A stretch of 64,000 nt of DNA, taken from the NCBI RefSeq assembly GCF_025200925.1, contig NZ_CP104174.1:7068001-7132000 (forward strand). The letters run 5' to 3'. The DNA is from Bradyrhizobium sp. CB1015. GTDB taxonomy: Bacteria; Pseudomonadota; Alphaproteobacteria; Rhizobiales; Xanthobacteraceae. Positions within the stretch are counted from its first letter, which is position 1. The number at the start of each line of letters is the position of its first letter. A program made the translations under genes and the position numbers. Positions 8,222-16,831 of this stretch are shown in pieces. The notes beneath the pieces are model-generated. The model was not told where the DNA came from, searched no databases, and saw only the letters and a list, made by a program, of their open reading frames with translations.

Positions 8222-10488
8222 CAGCTCGCCGCCCTCTGCTCACCGAGTTCCTGGAAGAACTGATGCACATTGACGGTTTTCTTGTAAATCGGCGACAGCG
8301 CCTCCGGCGCAAAATCGTCGACCTCGATCACTTTTGTGACGGCTTCATGAGCTGCAGCAAGCTGCTCACCCTCAACCTGGGTGACCACGCCCTTGCTGAC
8401 GGCCTCCTTCCAGTCGCGGATATGCGCCGCACGCATGCGCCTGGCGATCGCATCCGTCGCGGCGACCAGCTTGAACGCGCGCTCCAGCCGGGCAAGGCCG
8501 CCGTCGTCGTCGACATAAGCGAGATCCGGCGTGAGGCGCTCGCGTGCCGCCGACGGCTCGAGCACGAGGCTCGCGCATTGGTGCACGATTCGGTCGGAGG
8601 GGCCGAGAACGCGGGCGCCGAAGGGCTGGACCACGAGCTTGAGGAAGCCGGCCACGACGCGGTTCGGCAGATTGGCCAGGATTTCGGCAAGCCGGTTCTC
8701 GATGGTTTTGAATCCGGCCGCCATGCACCATTCCAGCGCGGCAAAATCCTCCTTCTGCCGCCCCTCGTCCTGCCAGCGCTTCAGCGCGGCCGATAGCAGG
8801 TACAGCTCGGACAGGATGTCGCCGAAGCGGGCCGACAGCATTTCCTTGCGCTTGAGCGCGCCGCCGAGCGTCAGCAGCGCCATGTCTGCGCAGAGCGCGA
8901 ACGCCGCCGAGTAGCGCGAGAGCTGGCGATAGAACGGCGTGGCATCGCCCGCATCGGGCGCCGGCGCGAATGCGCCAAAGGTCCAGCTGCGACCCAAGGC
9001 GCGGAAGAGGGTCCGGAAGCTGTGGCCGACATGCTTCCAGAACGCCTTGTCGAACGCGCTGAGCCCGCGCTCGCGATCGGTGTCGGCAAGCGCATTCATC
9101 TCGTCGAGCAGGTAAGGATGGGCGCGGATCGCTCCTTGCCCGAACACGATGAGATTGCGGGTCAGAATGTTGGCGCCCTCCACCGTGATGCCGACCGGCA
9201 CGGCGCGGTGGAGATTGCCGAGATAGTTTTGCGGACCGTCGATCACGGCCTTGCCGCCATGGATGTCCATGGCGTCGTCGACCGCGGTACGCATCCGCTC
9301 GGTCGCGTGCAACTTCATGATGCCGGAGATGACGGCGGGATGGACGCCGGCATTCAGCGCCGCGCAGGTCAGCCGGCGTGCCGCGTCGAGCTGATAGGCC
9401 GTGGCGACGATGCGCGCGAGCGGCTCCTCGACGCCTTCGAACTTGGCGATCGAGATGCCGAACTGCTCGCGGATGCGGGCATAAGCGCCGGTGGTGCGCG
9501 CCGCATAGGCGGCGCCGGCCGCCGACAGTGACGGCAGCGAGATTCCCCGGCCGGCGGCCAGCGCCGTCATCAGCATCTTCCAGCCCTGCCCCAGCCGTTC
9601 CTTGCCGCCGATGACGTAATCGAGCGGAATGAAGACGTCGCGGCCCCAGTTCGGGCCGTTCTGGAAGACCTGCATCGAGGGCAGATGACGCTGCCCGATC
9701 TCGACGCCGGGCAAGTTCGTCGGGATCAGCGCCACGGTGATGCCGAGCTCTTCCTGGCTCCCGACGAGGTGATCGGGATCATAGGCCTTGAAGGCAAGGC
9801 CGAGCAGCGTCGCGACGGGGCCGAGCGTGATGTAGCGCTTGTGCCAGTTGAGGCGGAGGCCGACGACCTCGCGCCCCTCGAATTCGCCCTTGCAGATGAT
9901 GCCGCTGTCGACCATCGAGGCGGCATCGGAGCCGGCTTCCGGGCTGGTGAGGCCGAAGCAGGGAATCTCGCGTCCGTCGGCGAGGCGCGGCAGCCAGCGC
10001 TGCTGCTGCTCCGTGGTGCCGAAGCGCATCAGGAGTTCGCCGGGCCCGAGCGAGTTCGGCACCATCACGGTGACCGCGGCCGCGATCGAGCGGGTCGAGA
10101 TCTTGCGCACGACTTCCGAATGCGCGTAGGGCGAGAAGCCGAGGCCGCCGAACTGCTTCGGAATGATCATGCCGAAGAACTTTTCGCGCTTGACGAAGTG
10201 CCAGACGTCCTGCGGCAGGTCGCGCGATTCCCAAAAAATCTTCCACTCGTCGAGCATGGCGCAGAGCTCGTCGACGGGACCACTCAGGAACGCCCGTTCC
10301 TCGTCCGTCAGCGTCGCCTGCGGGACCTTCAGCAGCTTCGACCAATCAGGGTTGCCGGTGAAGAGATCGGCATCCCACCAGACGTCACCCGCCTCCAGCG
10401 CTTCGCGCTCGGTGTCGGACATCGCCGGCAGCACGCCGCGCGCCCATGAGAAGATCGGCTTTGTGATGGTGTCGCGGCGGAAGCTCAT
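8221..10488 (-). CDS. fadE: Acyl-CoA dehydrogenase (FadE family, with C-terminal DUF1974)
   Basis: 755-aa FAD-dependent acyl-CoA dehydrogenase that starts beta-oxidation by making the 2-enoyl-CoA. Order: short N-terminal leader, acyl-CoA dehydrogenase N domain (about 90-190, FFGMIIPKQFGGLGFS), middle domain with CFGLTSPEAGSDAAS, C-terminal helical domain (ARTTGAYARIREQFGISIAKFEGV, DAMDIHGGKAVIDGP), then a 250-residue extension of the DUF1974 type found in FadE. ATG 10488 has gaggt at 7 bp; an ATG at 10518 is in frame but without a good ribosome site. First gene of the fadE-fadI-fadJ-thioesterase operon; no local regulator is adjacent. Confidence 0.93.
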   Translation of the reverse strand: MSFRRDTITKPIFSWARGVLPAMSDTEREALEAGDVWWDADLFTGNPDWSKLLKVPQATLTDEERAFLSGPVDELCAMLDEWKIFWESRDLPQDVWHFVKREKFFGMIIPKQFGGLGFSPYAHSEVVRKISTRSIAAAVTVMVPNSLGPGELLMRFGTTEQQQRWLPRLADGREIPCFGLTSPEAGSDAASMVDSGIICKGEFEGREVVGLRLNWHKRYITLGPVATLLGLAFKAYDPDHLVGSQEELGITVALIPTNLPGVEIGQRHLPSMQVFQNGPNWGRDVFIPLDYVIGGKERLGQGWKMLMTALAAGRGISLPSLSAAGAAYAARTTGAYARIREQFGISIAKFEGVEEPLARIVATAYQLDAARRLTCAALNAGVHPAVISGIMKLHATERMRTAVDDAMDIHGGKAVIDGPQNYLGNLHRAVPVGITVEGANILTRNLIVFGQGAIRAHPYLLDEMNALADTDRERGLSAFDKAFWKHVGHSFRTLFRALGRSWTFGAFAPAPDAGDATPFYRQLSRYSAAFALCADMALLTLGGALKRKEMLSARFGDILSELYLLSAALKRWQDEGRQKEDFAALEWCMAAGFKTIENRLAEILANLPNRVVAGFLKLVVQPFGARVLGPSDRIVHQCASLVLEPSAARERLTPDLAYVDDDGGLARLERAFKLVAATDAIARRMRAAHIRDWKEAVSKGVVTQVEGEQLAAAHEAVTKVIEVDDFAPEALSPIYKKTVNVHQFFQELGEQRAAS

Positions 10489-10687
10489 GGCGGACCTCAT
10501 GCATCGGCGCGGTGCCAAGTCATTTTAGCGGAAATCGGCTGGCGGAGGCGAACATCTCGCCTGCAACATTGACGCGGCCGGGCGGCCGCCCGAGCCATAA
10601 CGGCCTGGGCGTGGGGACAGTTCCGGGAGGGGGTGGGGGCTGTAACGGCGCGCCCCGGAATGACGGGTGGAGAGAACGGTGGCCGGC

Positions 10688-11311
10688 CTAATCCGGCCGG
10701 ATCATCTCGAACATGTTTTCCGGCTTGATCTCGAAATAGTCGCCGCGCCGGCCGGCGCGGACGATGGGGCGGGCGGCGGCGGTCTGGTAGACGCCGTCCT
10801 TGATCAAGGCCTTGTCGATGTGGACGGCGACGACCTCGCCGAGCGTCAGCCAGGCGTCGGCCTCCTTGCCGTTGGCGCCCTTGAGGCGGACGATGTCGGA
10901 GACCTTGCACTCGAAGGCGACGGGGCTCTCAGCCACCCGCGGCACGTTGACGAGCTTGCCGGGCACGGCAGTGAGGCCCGCGACCTCGAACTCGTCGACC
11001 TCGGGGGCGACATGCGCCGCGGTCGCGTTCATGTGCTTTGCCAGATCCATCGTGGTGAGATTCCAGACGAACTCGCCGGTCTGCTGCATGTTCTCGACCG
11101 TGTCCTTCCAGTTGGTGGAGGAGAAGCCGATGATCGGCGGCACGTAGCAGAACGCGTTGAAGAAGCTGTAGGGCGCGAGGTTGACGTGGCCCCTGGCGTC
11201 GCGCGAGGAGATCCAGCCGATCGGCCGCGGCGCGATGATGGCGTTGAAAGGATCGTGCTTGAGGCCGTGGCCCTTGGAGGGCTCGTAGAAGTACAGGTCT
11301 TTGTCGGTCAC
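10688..11311 (-). CDS. Flavin reductase-like FMN-binding protein (DIM6/NTAB family)
   Basis: 207-aa split-barrel flavoprotein. The family segments are PFNAIIAPRPIGWISSRDARG, NLAPYSFFNAFCYVPPIIGF and SSTNWKDTVENMQQTGEFVW, with HMNATAAHVAPEVDEFEVAG following. Members reduce FMN or bind it as flavin-dependent oxidoreductases; the electron acceptor is unknown here. The start is GTG at 11311 with ggaga 9 bp upstream. It is separated from fadE by 199 bp with no evident structure other than a partial ccccggaatgac repeat end near 10655. It is not obviously linked to the efflux genes that follow. Confidence 0.85.
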   Translation of the reverse strand: MTDKDLYFYEPSKGHGLKHDPFNAIIAPRPIGWISSRDARGHVNLAPYSFFNAFCYVPPIIGFSSTNWKDTVENMQQTGEFVWNLTTMDLAKHMNATAAHVAPEVDEFEVAGLTAVPGKLVNVPRVAESPVAFECKVSDIVRLKGANGKEADAWLTLGEVVAVHIDKALIKDGVYQTAAARPIVRAGRRGDYFEIKPENMFEMIRPD

Positions 11312-11332
11312 GCGCTTGCTTCTCCGGTCTCC

Positions 11333-11412
11333 GTCATTCCGGGGCGATGCATAGCATCGAACCCGGAATCTCGAGATTCCGGATTCGGTCCTGCGGACCG
11401 CCCCGGAATGAC
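11333..11412. repeat. Palindromic intergenic repeat (family B, about 80 bp)
   Basis: Starts gtcattccgggg and ends ccccggaatgac. The centre is the perfect 20-bp palindrome ccggaatctcgagattccgg at 11363-11382. A second copy with the same architecture is at 15399-15478, and a shorter relative is at 28130-28167. It lies between the flavin reductase and the TetR gene. Confidence 0.85.
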
Positions 11413-11448
11413 TGCGAAGCAGCTTATAGGAGGAAACCCGCCGCCCCG

Positions 11449-12048
11449 TCAGTGGTGCGGCGACAGACCGGCGATGACGAAATCGATCATCTGGTCGATA
11501 GTCGGGCCCGGCTTGGTGGCGCACTGGGCGATCATCTGGGGGTGGAAGAAGCGGATCATCGCAGAGCAGGAGCAGAGCGCGGCGAGTTGCAGGTCCGGCG
11601 CCTCGAACTCGCCGGAGGCGACGCCTTGCGCGATCATCTGGCCGATGACGCCGGCGATGCACTCCATATGGGCGACGCAGACGTCCCAATCCTCCTCCAT
11701 CGCGACCGCTACCATCTCGTGCAGCTTGTTGTCGCCGACATAGCGCTCGGTGTTCATGCGGTTGATGGTGGTGAGCAGCTCGCGGAAGCGCTCCTTGACC
11801 GGACCAGGCTTTGCCACGATCCGCTGCGCCTCCAGCTCGACCTCGCCCATCAGCGAGCGCGCCACCGCCTGATGGATCGCCTTCTTCGATTCGAAGAAGC
11901 GATACACGTTGGCGGGGCTCATCCTGAGCTCCTTGGCGATGTCGCCGACGGTGGTCTTCTGGTAGCCGATCTGGCGGAACAGCCGCTCGGCCACCTCGAG
12001 GATGCGATCCCGGGTGTCGACTTCGATATGTTCCGAAACAAGGGCCAT
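11449..12048 (-). CDS. TetR/AcrR-family regulator of the adjacent RND pump
   Basis: 199-aa TetR-family repressor. The N-terminal helix-turn-helix (about 12-58) reads TRDRILEVAERLFRQIGYQK, TTVGDIAKELRMSPANVYRFFESKKAI. The ligand domain is Cys- and Met-rich (CVAHMECIAGVIGQMIAQGV, LCSCSAMIRFFHPQMIAQ). It starts 33 bp after the stop of the RND pump gene and is the last gene of the mfp-pump-tetR operon, so it probably feeds back on the promoter near 16622-16661. Confidence 0.88.
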   Translation of the reverse strand: MALVSEHIEVDTRDRILEVAERLFRQIGYQKTTVGDIAKELRMSPANVYRFFESKKAIHQAVARSLMGEVELEAQRIVAKPGPVKERFRELLTTINRMNTERYVGDNKLHEMVAVAMEEDWDVCVAHMECIAGVIGQMIAQGVASGEFEAPDLQLAALCSCSAMIRFFHPQMIAQCATKPGPTIDQMIDFVIAGLSPHH

Positions 12049-12081
12049 CAGTCAGGACTCGTTGGTCAGCAGTCTTCTCAT

Positions 12082-15000
12082 CTATTCAGCCGCTTCGGCA
12101 AGCGGAATTGCGTGCGGGTCATCGCTCCCATGCTGCGGCGCGGCAGGCTGCTCGGGCGTTCCGGCCTCGTCCAGGCTCTTGCGGAACCACAGGGCGTAGA
12201 GGCCCGGCAGGTACAGGAGCGTCAGGAAGGTCGCGACGAACAGGCCGCCCATGATGGTGATCGCCATCGGGCCCCAGAAGGCCGAGCGCGACAGCGGTAT
12301 CATGGCAAGAATGGCGGCGAGCGCCGTCAGCACCACCGGCCGGGCGCGGCGGACGGTCGCCTCCACGATCGCCTCGCGCCGGGTCAGGCCGTGGCTGACG
12401 TCGGTCTCGATCTGGTCGACCAAAATGACCGTGTTGCGCATGATCATGCCGGCGAGCGCGATCAGGCCGAGCAGCGCCACGAAGCCGAACGGGGCATTGG
12501 CGACGTTCAGCCCGAGCGAGGCGCCGACGATGCCGAGCGGCGCGGTCAGGAACACCAGGATCAGGCGTGAGAAGCTCTGCAGCTGGATCATCAGCAGCGT
12601 CAGCATCACCATGACCATCACCGGGAAGAGGATGAAGATCGAAGCGTTGCCCTTGGCGGATTCCTCGAACGCACCGCCCGGCTCGATCCGGTAGGCCGGC
12701 TCGAGGTGGTCCTTGATCGCCTTCAGCTTCGGCGTGATCTGGTTGGTGACGTCGGGCGCCTGCACGCCGTCGACGACGTCGGAGCGGACGGTGATCGCCA
12801 TGTCGCGATTGCGCCGCCAAATGATCGGGTCCTCGTGGGCATATTCGATTCGAGCGATCTGCTGCAGCGGAACGGCGACGCCGCCCCGCGAGGTGATGGT
12901 GAGATCACCGACGCCGCCGAGGTCAAGGCGCTCGGACGGGATGGCGCGGGCGACCACGCCGACCTTCTCGATGCCGTCGCGCACGGTCGTGACCTGCGAA
13001 CCCGAGATCAGCATCGCCAGCGCCTGCGAGACGTCCTGCGGGGTCAGGCCCATGGCGCGGGCGCGATCCTGGTCGACGACGAGCTTGAGATAGGGCGACT
13101 GCTCGTTCCAGTCGAGCTGGACGTCCTTGACGCTTTTGTTCTGCCGCATGACGTCGCGGACCTGGTAGGCGATCTCGCGGACCTTGTTGGCATCGGGGCC
13201 GATCACGCGGAACTGGACGGGGAAACCGACCGGCGGACCGAAATTGAAGCGGTCGACGCGCACGCGTGCCTCGGTCAGGAAGCCCTCGGCAGCGGCGGTC
13301 TCGATCTTGGCCTTGATGCGCTCGCGCGCCTCGACGCCCTTGGCGACGATGACGATCTCGGCAAAGGCCTCGTTCGGAAGCTGCGGGTTGAGGCCGAGCC
13401 AGAAGCGCGGCGAGCCCTGGCCGACATAGGCGGTATAGGTCTCGATGTCCTTGTCGTCCTTGAGCAGCGTCTCGGCCTTCTTCACCGCCTTCTCGGTGAC
13501 GTTGAAGGCGGTGCCTTCCGGCAGGCGCAGCTGCAGGAACAGCTCGGGTCGCTCCGACAGCGGGAAGAACTGCTGCTGCACGTGGCCGAAACCGACGATC
13601 GAGGCAACGAAGACGCCGACGGTCGCGGCCACCACGGTGATGCGGTGGTTGACGCACCATTGCACGATGGCGCGCAGGCCCCGGTACATGCGGGTCTCGT
13701 AGACCGCATGCGGATCATGGTTATGGTGGGCCTTCATTTCGGGCAGCAGCTTGACGCCGATATAGGGCGTGAAGATCACCGCCACGAACCAGGAGGCGAC
13801 CAGTGCGATCGCCACGATCCAGAAGATGCTGCCGGCATATTCGCCGACCGCGGAATTGGCAAAGCCGATGGGGAGGAAGCCAGCGGCCGTGACCAGCGTT
13901 CCCGTGAGCATCGGAAACGCAGTAGATTCCCAGGCAAAGGACGCCGCACGCATGCGGTCCCAGCCCTGCTCCATCTTCACCACCATCATCTCGACCGCGA
14001 TGATGGCGTCGTCGACGAGCAGGCCGAGTGCGATGATCAGCGCGCCGAGCGTGATGCGGTGCAGGTCGAGCGACATCGTGTTCATGACGACGAAGACGAT
14101 GCCGAGCACCAGGGGCACCGACAGCGCGACCACGATGCCGGTGCGCCAGCCCAGCGCCAGGAACGAGACGAACAGGACGATGACGAGCGCTTCCATGAAG
14201 GAATGCACGAACTCGCCGACGGCGTGCTCAACCACCTTGGGCTGGTCGGCGATCAGCCTGACGTCGATGCCCTGCGGCACCGCCTTCATGAAGTCGGCCG
14301 TCGCCTTCTCGACCTGCTTGCCGAGCTCGAGGATGTTGGCGCCCTTGGCGGTGACGACGCCGATGCCGATGGCAGGCTTGCCTTCCTGGCGCACGACGAA
14401 GCTTGGTGGATCGACATAGCCGTGGGTCACCGTGGCGATATCGCCGAGACGGAACACGCGGCCGTTGCTCTCGACCGGCGTTTCGGCGACGGCCTTGGCA
14501 CCGTCGAGCGCACCGGTGACGCGCAGCGGCACGCGCTGCGAGGAAGTCTCGACCGTGCCGGCCGGCGTCACGTTGTTCTGCTTGGCGAGCGAATCGAACA
14601 GGGCCTGCGGCGTGATGCCGAGCGTGGCGAGCTTGGCGTGGCTGAATTCGACGAAGATGCGCTCATCCTGGTTGCCGTAGACGTCGACTTTGGTCACGCC
14701 CGGCACCTTTAAGAGGCGCTGGCGAAAACCTTCGGAGACTTTCTTGAGCTGGGCGTAATCGGCGCCGTCACCGGTCATCATGTAGAGGATGGAATCGACG
14801 TCGGAGAACTCGTCGTTGACGACGGGCCCGAGGATGCCGGACGGCAGCTGGCCCTGCACGTCGACGAGCTTCTTGCGCAAGAGATAGAAGAGATAGGGCA
14901 CGTCCTTCGGCGGCGTGTTGTCGCGGAAAGTGACCTGGAGCGCGGTGAAGGCGGGCTTGGAGTAAGTCTGCACCTTCTCGAAATAGGGCAGCTCCTGGAT

Positions 15001-15219
15001 CTTCTTCTCGATGGGATCGGCGACCTGGGTCTGCATCTCCTGCGCGGTCGCGCCGGGCCAGATCACGGAGACGTTGACGACCTTCACCGTGAAGAACGGA
15101 TCCTCGGCGCGGCCGAGCTTCTCGTAGGAGAAGAAGCCGGCGACGCCGAGCACGAGCATCAGGAAGAGCACCAGCGTCGGATGGCTGACGGCCCAGGCCG
15201 AAAGGTTGAAGCGCTTCAT
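12082..15219 (-). CDS. RND-family efflux transporter, inner-membrane pump subunit
   Basis: 1045-aa proton-driven pump of the AcrB/HAE fold. TM1 is WAVSHPTLVLFLMLVLGVAG. The periplasmic porter loop is followed by TM2-6 with the proton-relay pair in ALGLLVDDAIIAVEMM at about residue 400. A second large periplasmic loop precedes the final membrane block (LIMIQLQSFSRLILVFLTAPL, ALLGLIALAGMIMRNTVILVDQ, GLFVATFLTLLYLPGLYALW). The ATG at 15219 has ggaga 6 bp upstream; a frame to 15249 adds nothing recognisable. It works with the membrane fusion lipoprotein at 15484. No outer-membrane channel gene is nearby, so a TolC-like partner must come from elsewhere. Substrate unknown. Confidence 0.93.
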   Translation of the reverse strand: MKRFNLSAWAVSHPTLVLFLMLVLGVAGFFSYEKLGRAEDPFFTVKVVNVSVIWPGATAQEMQTQVADPIEKKIQELPYFEKVQTYSKPAFTALQVTFRDNTPPKDVPYLFYLLRKKLVDVQGQLPSGILGPVVNDEFSDVDSILYMMTGDGADYAQLKKVSEGFRQRLLKVPGVTKVDVYGNQDERIFVEFSHAKLATLGITPQALFDSLAKQNNVTPAGTVETSSQRVPLRVTGALDGAKAVAETPVESNGRVFRLGDIATVTHGYVDPPSFVVRQEGKPAIGIGVVTAKGANILELGKQVEKATADFMKAVPQGIDVRLIADQPKVVEHAVGEFVHSFMEALVIVLFVSFLALGWRTGIVVALSVPLVLGIVFVVMNTMSLDLHRITLGALIIALGLLVDDAIIAVEMMVVKMEQGWDRMRAASFAWESTAFPMLTGTLVTAAGFLPIGFANSAVGEYAGSIFWIVAIALVASWFVAVIFTPYIGVKLLPEMKAHHNHDPHAVYETRMYRGLRAIVQWCVNHRITVVAATVGVFVASIVGFGHVQQQFFPLSERPELFLQLRLPEGTAFNVTEKAVKKAETLLKDDKDIETYTAYVGQGSPRFWLGLNPQLPNEAFAEIVIVAKGVEARERIKAKIETAAAEGFLTEARVRVDRFNFGPPVGFPVQFRVIGPDANKVREIAYQVRDVMRQNKSVKDVQLDWNEQSPYLKLVVDQDRARAMGLTPQDVSQALAMLISGSQVTTVRDGIEKVGVVARAIPSERLDLGGVGDLTITSRGGVAVPLQQIARIEYAHEDPIIWRRNRDMAITVRSDVVDGVQAPDVTNQITPKLKAIKDHLEPAYRIEPGGAFEESAKGNASIFILFPVMVMVMLTLLMIQLQSFSRLILVFLTAPLGIVGASLGLNVANAPFGFVALLGLIALAGMIMRNTVILVDQIETDVSHGLTRREAIVEATVRRARPVVLTALAAILAMIPLSRSAFWGPMAITIMGGLFVATFLTLLYLPGLYALWFRKSLDEAGTPEQPAAPQHGSDDPHAIPLAEAAE

Positions 15220-15398
15220 CGCACTCTCCGAAAGACGATCCAGTTGCAAACAACGACAGCCGCTCTGCTCAAACCGTCGTCGCGAGGCAGCGAAGCAATC
15301 CAGGGGGCTGGGCAGGTTCTGGATCGCTTCGCCGCTTCAGCCTTTGCTTAGGGACCAAGGCCGAAACTCACCTCACAAGACGTAACTCTATTTCTCCC

Positions 15399-15478
15399 GT
15401 CATTCCGGGATGGTCCGAAGGACCAGACCCGGAATCTCGAGATTCCGGGTTCGGTGCTTCGCGCCGCCCCGGAATGAC
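15399..15478. repeat. Palindromic intergenic repeat (family B), second copy
   Basis: Same architecture as 11333-11412: gtcattccggg at the left, ccccggaatgac at the right, and a perfect 22-bp central palindrome at 15428-15449 (cccggaatctc plus its complement). It lies inside the efflux operon, between the mfp stop (15484) and the pump start (15219), so it would be transcribed and could fold in the message. Confidence 0.85.
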
Positions 15479-15483
15479 AAAAA

Positions 15484-16590
15484 CTAAAAGGACAGCGACG
15501 ACACGATCCGCACCCGCTGGCCGGGATCGAGCTTCTGCACGCCGAGGGCGACGATCTTGGCGCCCTCCTCCACGCCGCCGGTGATGACGACGTCGTTGCT
15601 TTCGTAGGACTTCACCGTCACCGGCTTCAGTGCGACGGAGCCGTTGTCGTCGACGACGTAGAAGGACGGCTTGCCGCCTTCGTTGAACAGCGCCGACAGC
15701 GGCAGCCGCGCGACCCGCTCGGTCGCGGCATCCGACAGCGTCAGCGTCGCGGTCATGCCGAGCGCGACCTTGTCGTCGGCCTCGGGCAGCGAGAATTTTG
15801 CCAGATAGGTGCGCGTGGCGGGATCAGCCGCCGGCGCGATTTCGCGCAGCTTGGCCGCATATTTCTTGTTCGGCTCGGACCAAAGAGTGACGCTGGCGAC
15901 GCCCGACTTGGCACGTCCAACCAGCGTCTCGGGGATCGCGACGACCGCTTCCTTCTCGGCAAAGCGGGCGACACGGATCGAAGCCTGGCCCGCGGCGACC
16001 ACCTGGCCGGGCTCGATCAGCGTTGCGGTGACGACGCCGCGGGCGTCGGCAACGAGCGTCGCGTAGGAAAGGGAATTCTTGGTCAACTCGACCGAGCGCT
16101 CGGCCCGGTTCAGGCGCGCACGGGCTTCATCGGCGGCGGCGCGGCTCTGGTCGAGCTGCGCGTCCGTGGTCCAGCCCTTGGCCTTGAGGTCCTTGGCGCG
16201 CTGCTCGGCGGCGGCGGCCTGGGCCAGCACGCCGGTTGCGGCGGTCTGCTCGGCAACTGCCTGCTCGGCCTGGAGCTTCAAATCGACCTCGTCGAGAGTG
16301 GCGAGCGCCTGGCCGACTTCGACCGTCTGGCCGACTTCGACGAGGCGCTTGGCGACCTTGCCGGCGACGCGGAAGCCGAGATCGCTCTCGATCCTGGGGC
16401 GGATGGTGCCCACGAAGCTGCGCTCCGGCGTTTCGGCATCATAATGAGCGGTTGCCACCAGAACCGGCCGCGGCGGCTCGGCCTTCTCGGCGACAGTATC
16501 ATTGCACCCTGCCAGCGAAACGGCCATCAGGGCGAGCGAGACTCCTGCCAAGAGCTTGGAATAGCTTGACAAAACCGACCGGACGAACAT
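15484..16590 (-). CDS. RND efflux periplasmic adaptor (membrane fusion lipoprotein)
   Basis: 368-aa periplasmic adaptor. The lipobox LAGC puts the lipidated cysteine at residue 29 after a hydrophobic signal. Next come the lipoyl half-motifs (ESDLGFRVAGKVAKRLVEVG, ALATLDEVDLKLQAEQAVAE), an alpha hairpin with AEQRAKDLKAKGWTTDAQLD, the second lipoyl half (YATLVADARGVVTATLIEPG) and beta-barrel and membrane-proximal domains. ATG 16590 has aggag 9 bp upstream and puts the signal in the right place; two longer starts would add 20 residues before it. It bridges the pump at 12082-15219 to an outer-membrane channel. Confidence 0.9.
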   Translation of the reverse strand: MFVRSVLSSYSKLLAGVSLALMAVSLAGCNDTVAEKAEPPRPVLVATAHYDAETPERSFVGTIRPRIESDLGFRVAGKVAKRLVEVGQTVEVGQALATLDEVDLKLQAEQAVAEQTAATGVLAQAAAAEQRAKDLKAKGWTTDAQLDQSRAAADEARARLNRAERSVELTKNSLSYATLVADARGVVTATLIEPGQVVAAGQASIRVARFAEKEAVVAIPETLVGRAKSGVASVTLWSEPNKKYAAKLREIAPAADPATRTYLAKFSLPEADDKVALGMTATLTLSDAATERVARLPLSALFNEGGKPSFYVVDDNGSVALKPVTVKSYESNDVVITGGVEEGAKIVALGVQKLDPGQRVRIVSSLSF

Positions 16591-16621
16591 CGAAGGACAC
16601 TCCTGCATCTCGATCGAGAGG

Positions 16622-16661
16622 AATGTCGACTGTTCACTGATAAAAGTCAATAATCGTCAGT
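16622..16661 (-). promoter_or_regulatory. Promoter of the RND efflux operon with possible TetR operator
   Basis: On the minus strand, TTGACT (16650-16645) and GACATT (16627-16622) are 17 bp apart, a plausible sigma-70 promoter 32 bp before the adaptor start. The inverted repeat actga (16636-16640) and tcagt (16657-16661) overlaps the -35 element and spacer, where a TetR repressor would act. The promoter is reasonable; the operator is tentative. Confidence 0.45.
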
Positions 16662-16725
16662 CATCAGGAAAGCGTGATCGTTAGGGGGTGGTAAGGAATG
16701 GGTGGGAGGACGACAGAGGTGCTAT

Positions 16726-16822
16726 CGTAGGGCGGGCAAAAGCGAAGCGTGCCCACCAACCCGGCCAGCGTAGGGGAAGATGGTCGGCACGGCGCGCGAA
16801 GTGCGCGCCTTTGCCCCCTACG
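16726..16822. repeat. Imperfect inverted repeat between efflux and MFS genes (family C)
   Basis: The left end cgtagggcgggcaaaagcg and the right end cgcgcctttgccccctacg are imperfect complements. The internal segment carries gcgtgcccacc and ggtcggcacg as further complementary pieces. It sits directly after the MFS stop. No other copy was found in the window. Confidence 0.55.
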
Positions 16823-16831
16823 AGGATTCCC

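Noticed and set aside
12706..14712. A 668-residue open frame opposite the RND pump
   Set aside because: Exactly antisense to well-conserved pump sequence; Asp/Arg/His-rich shadow with no domain.
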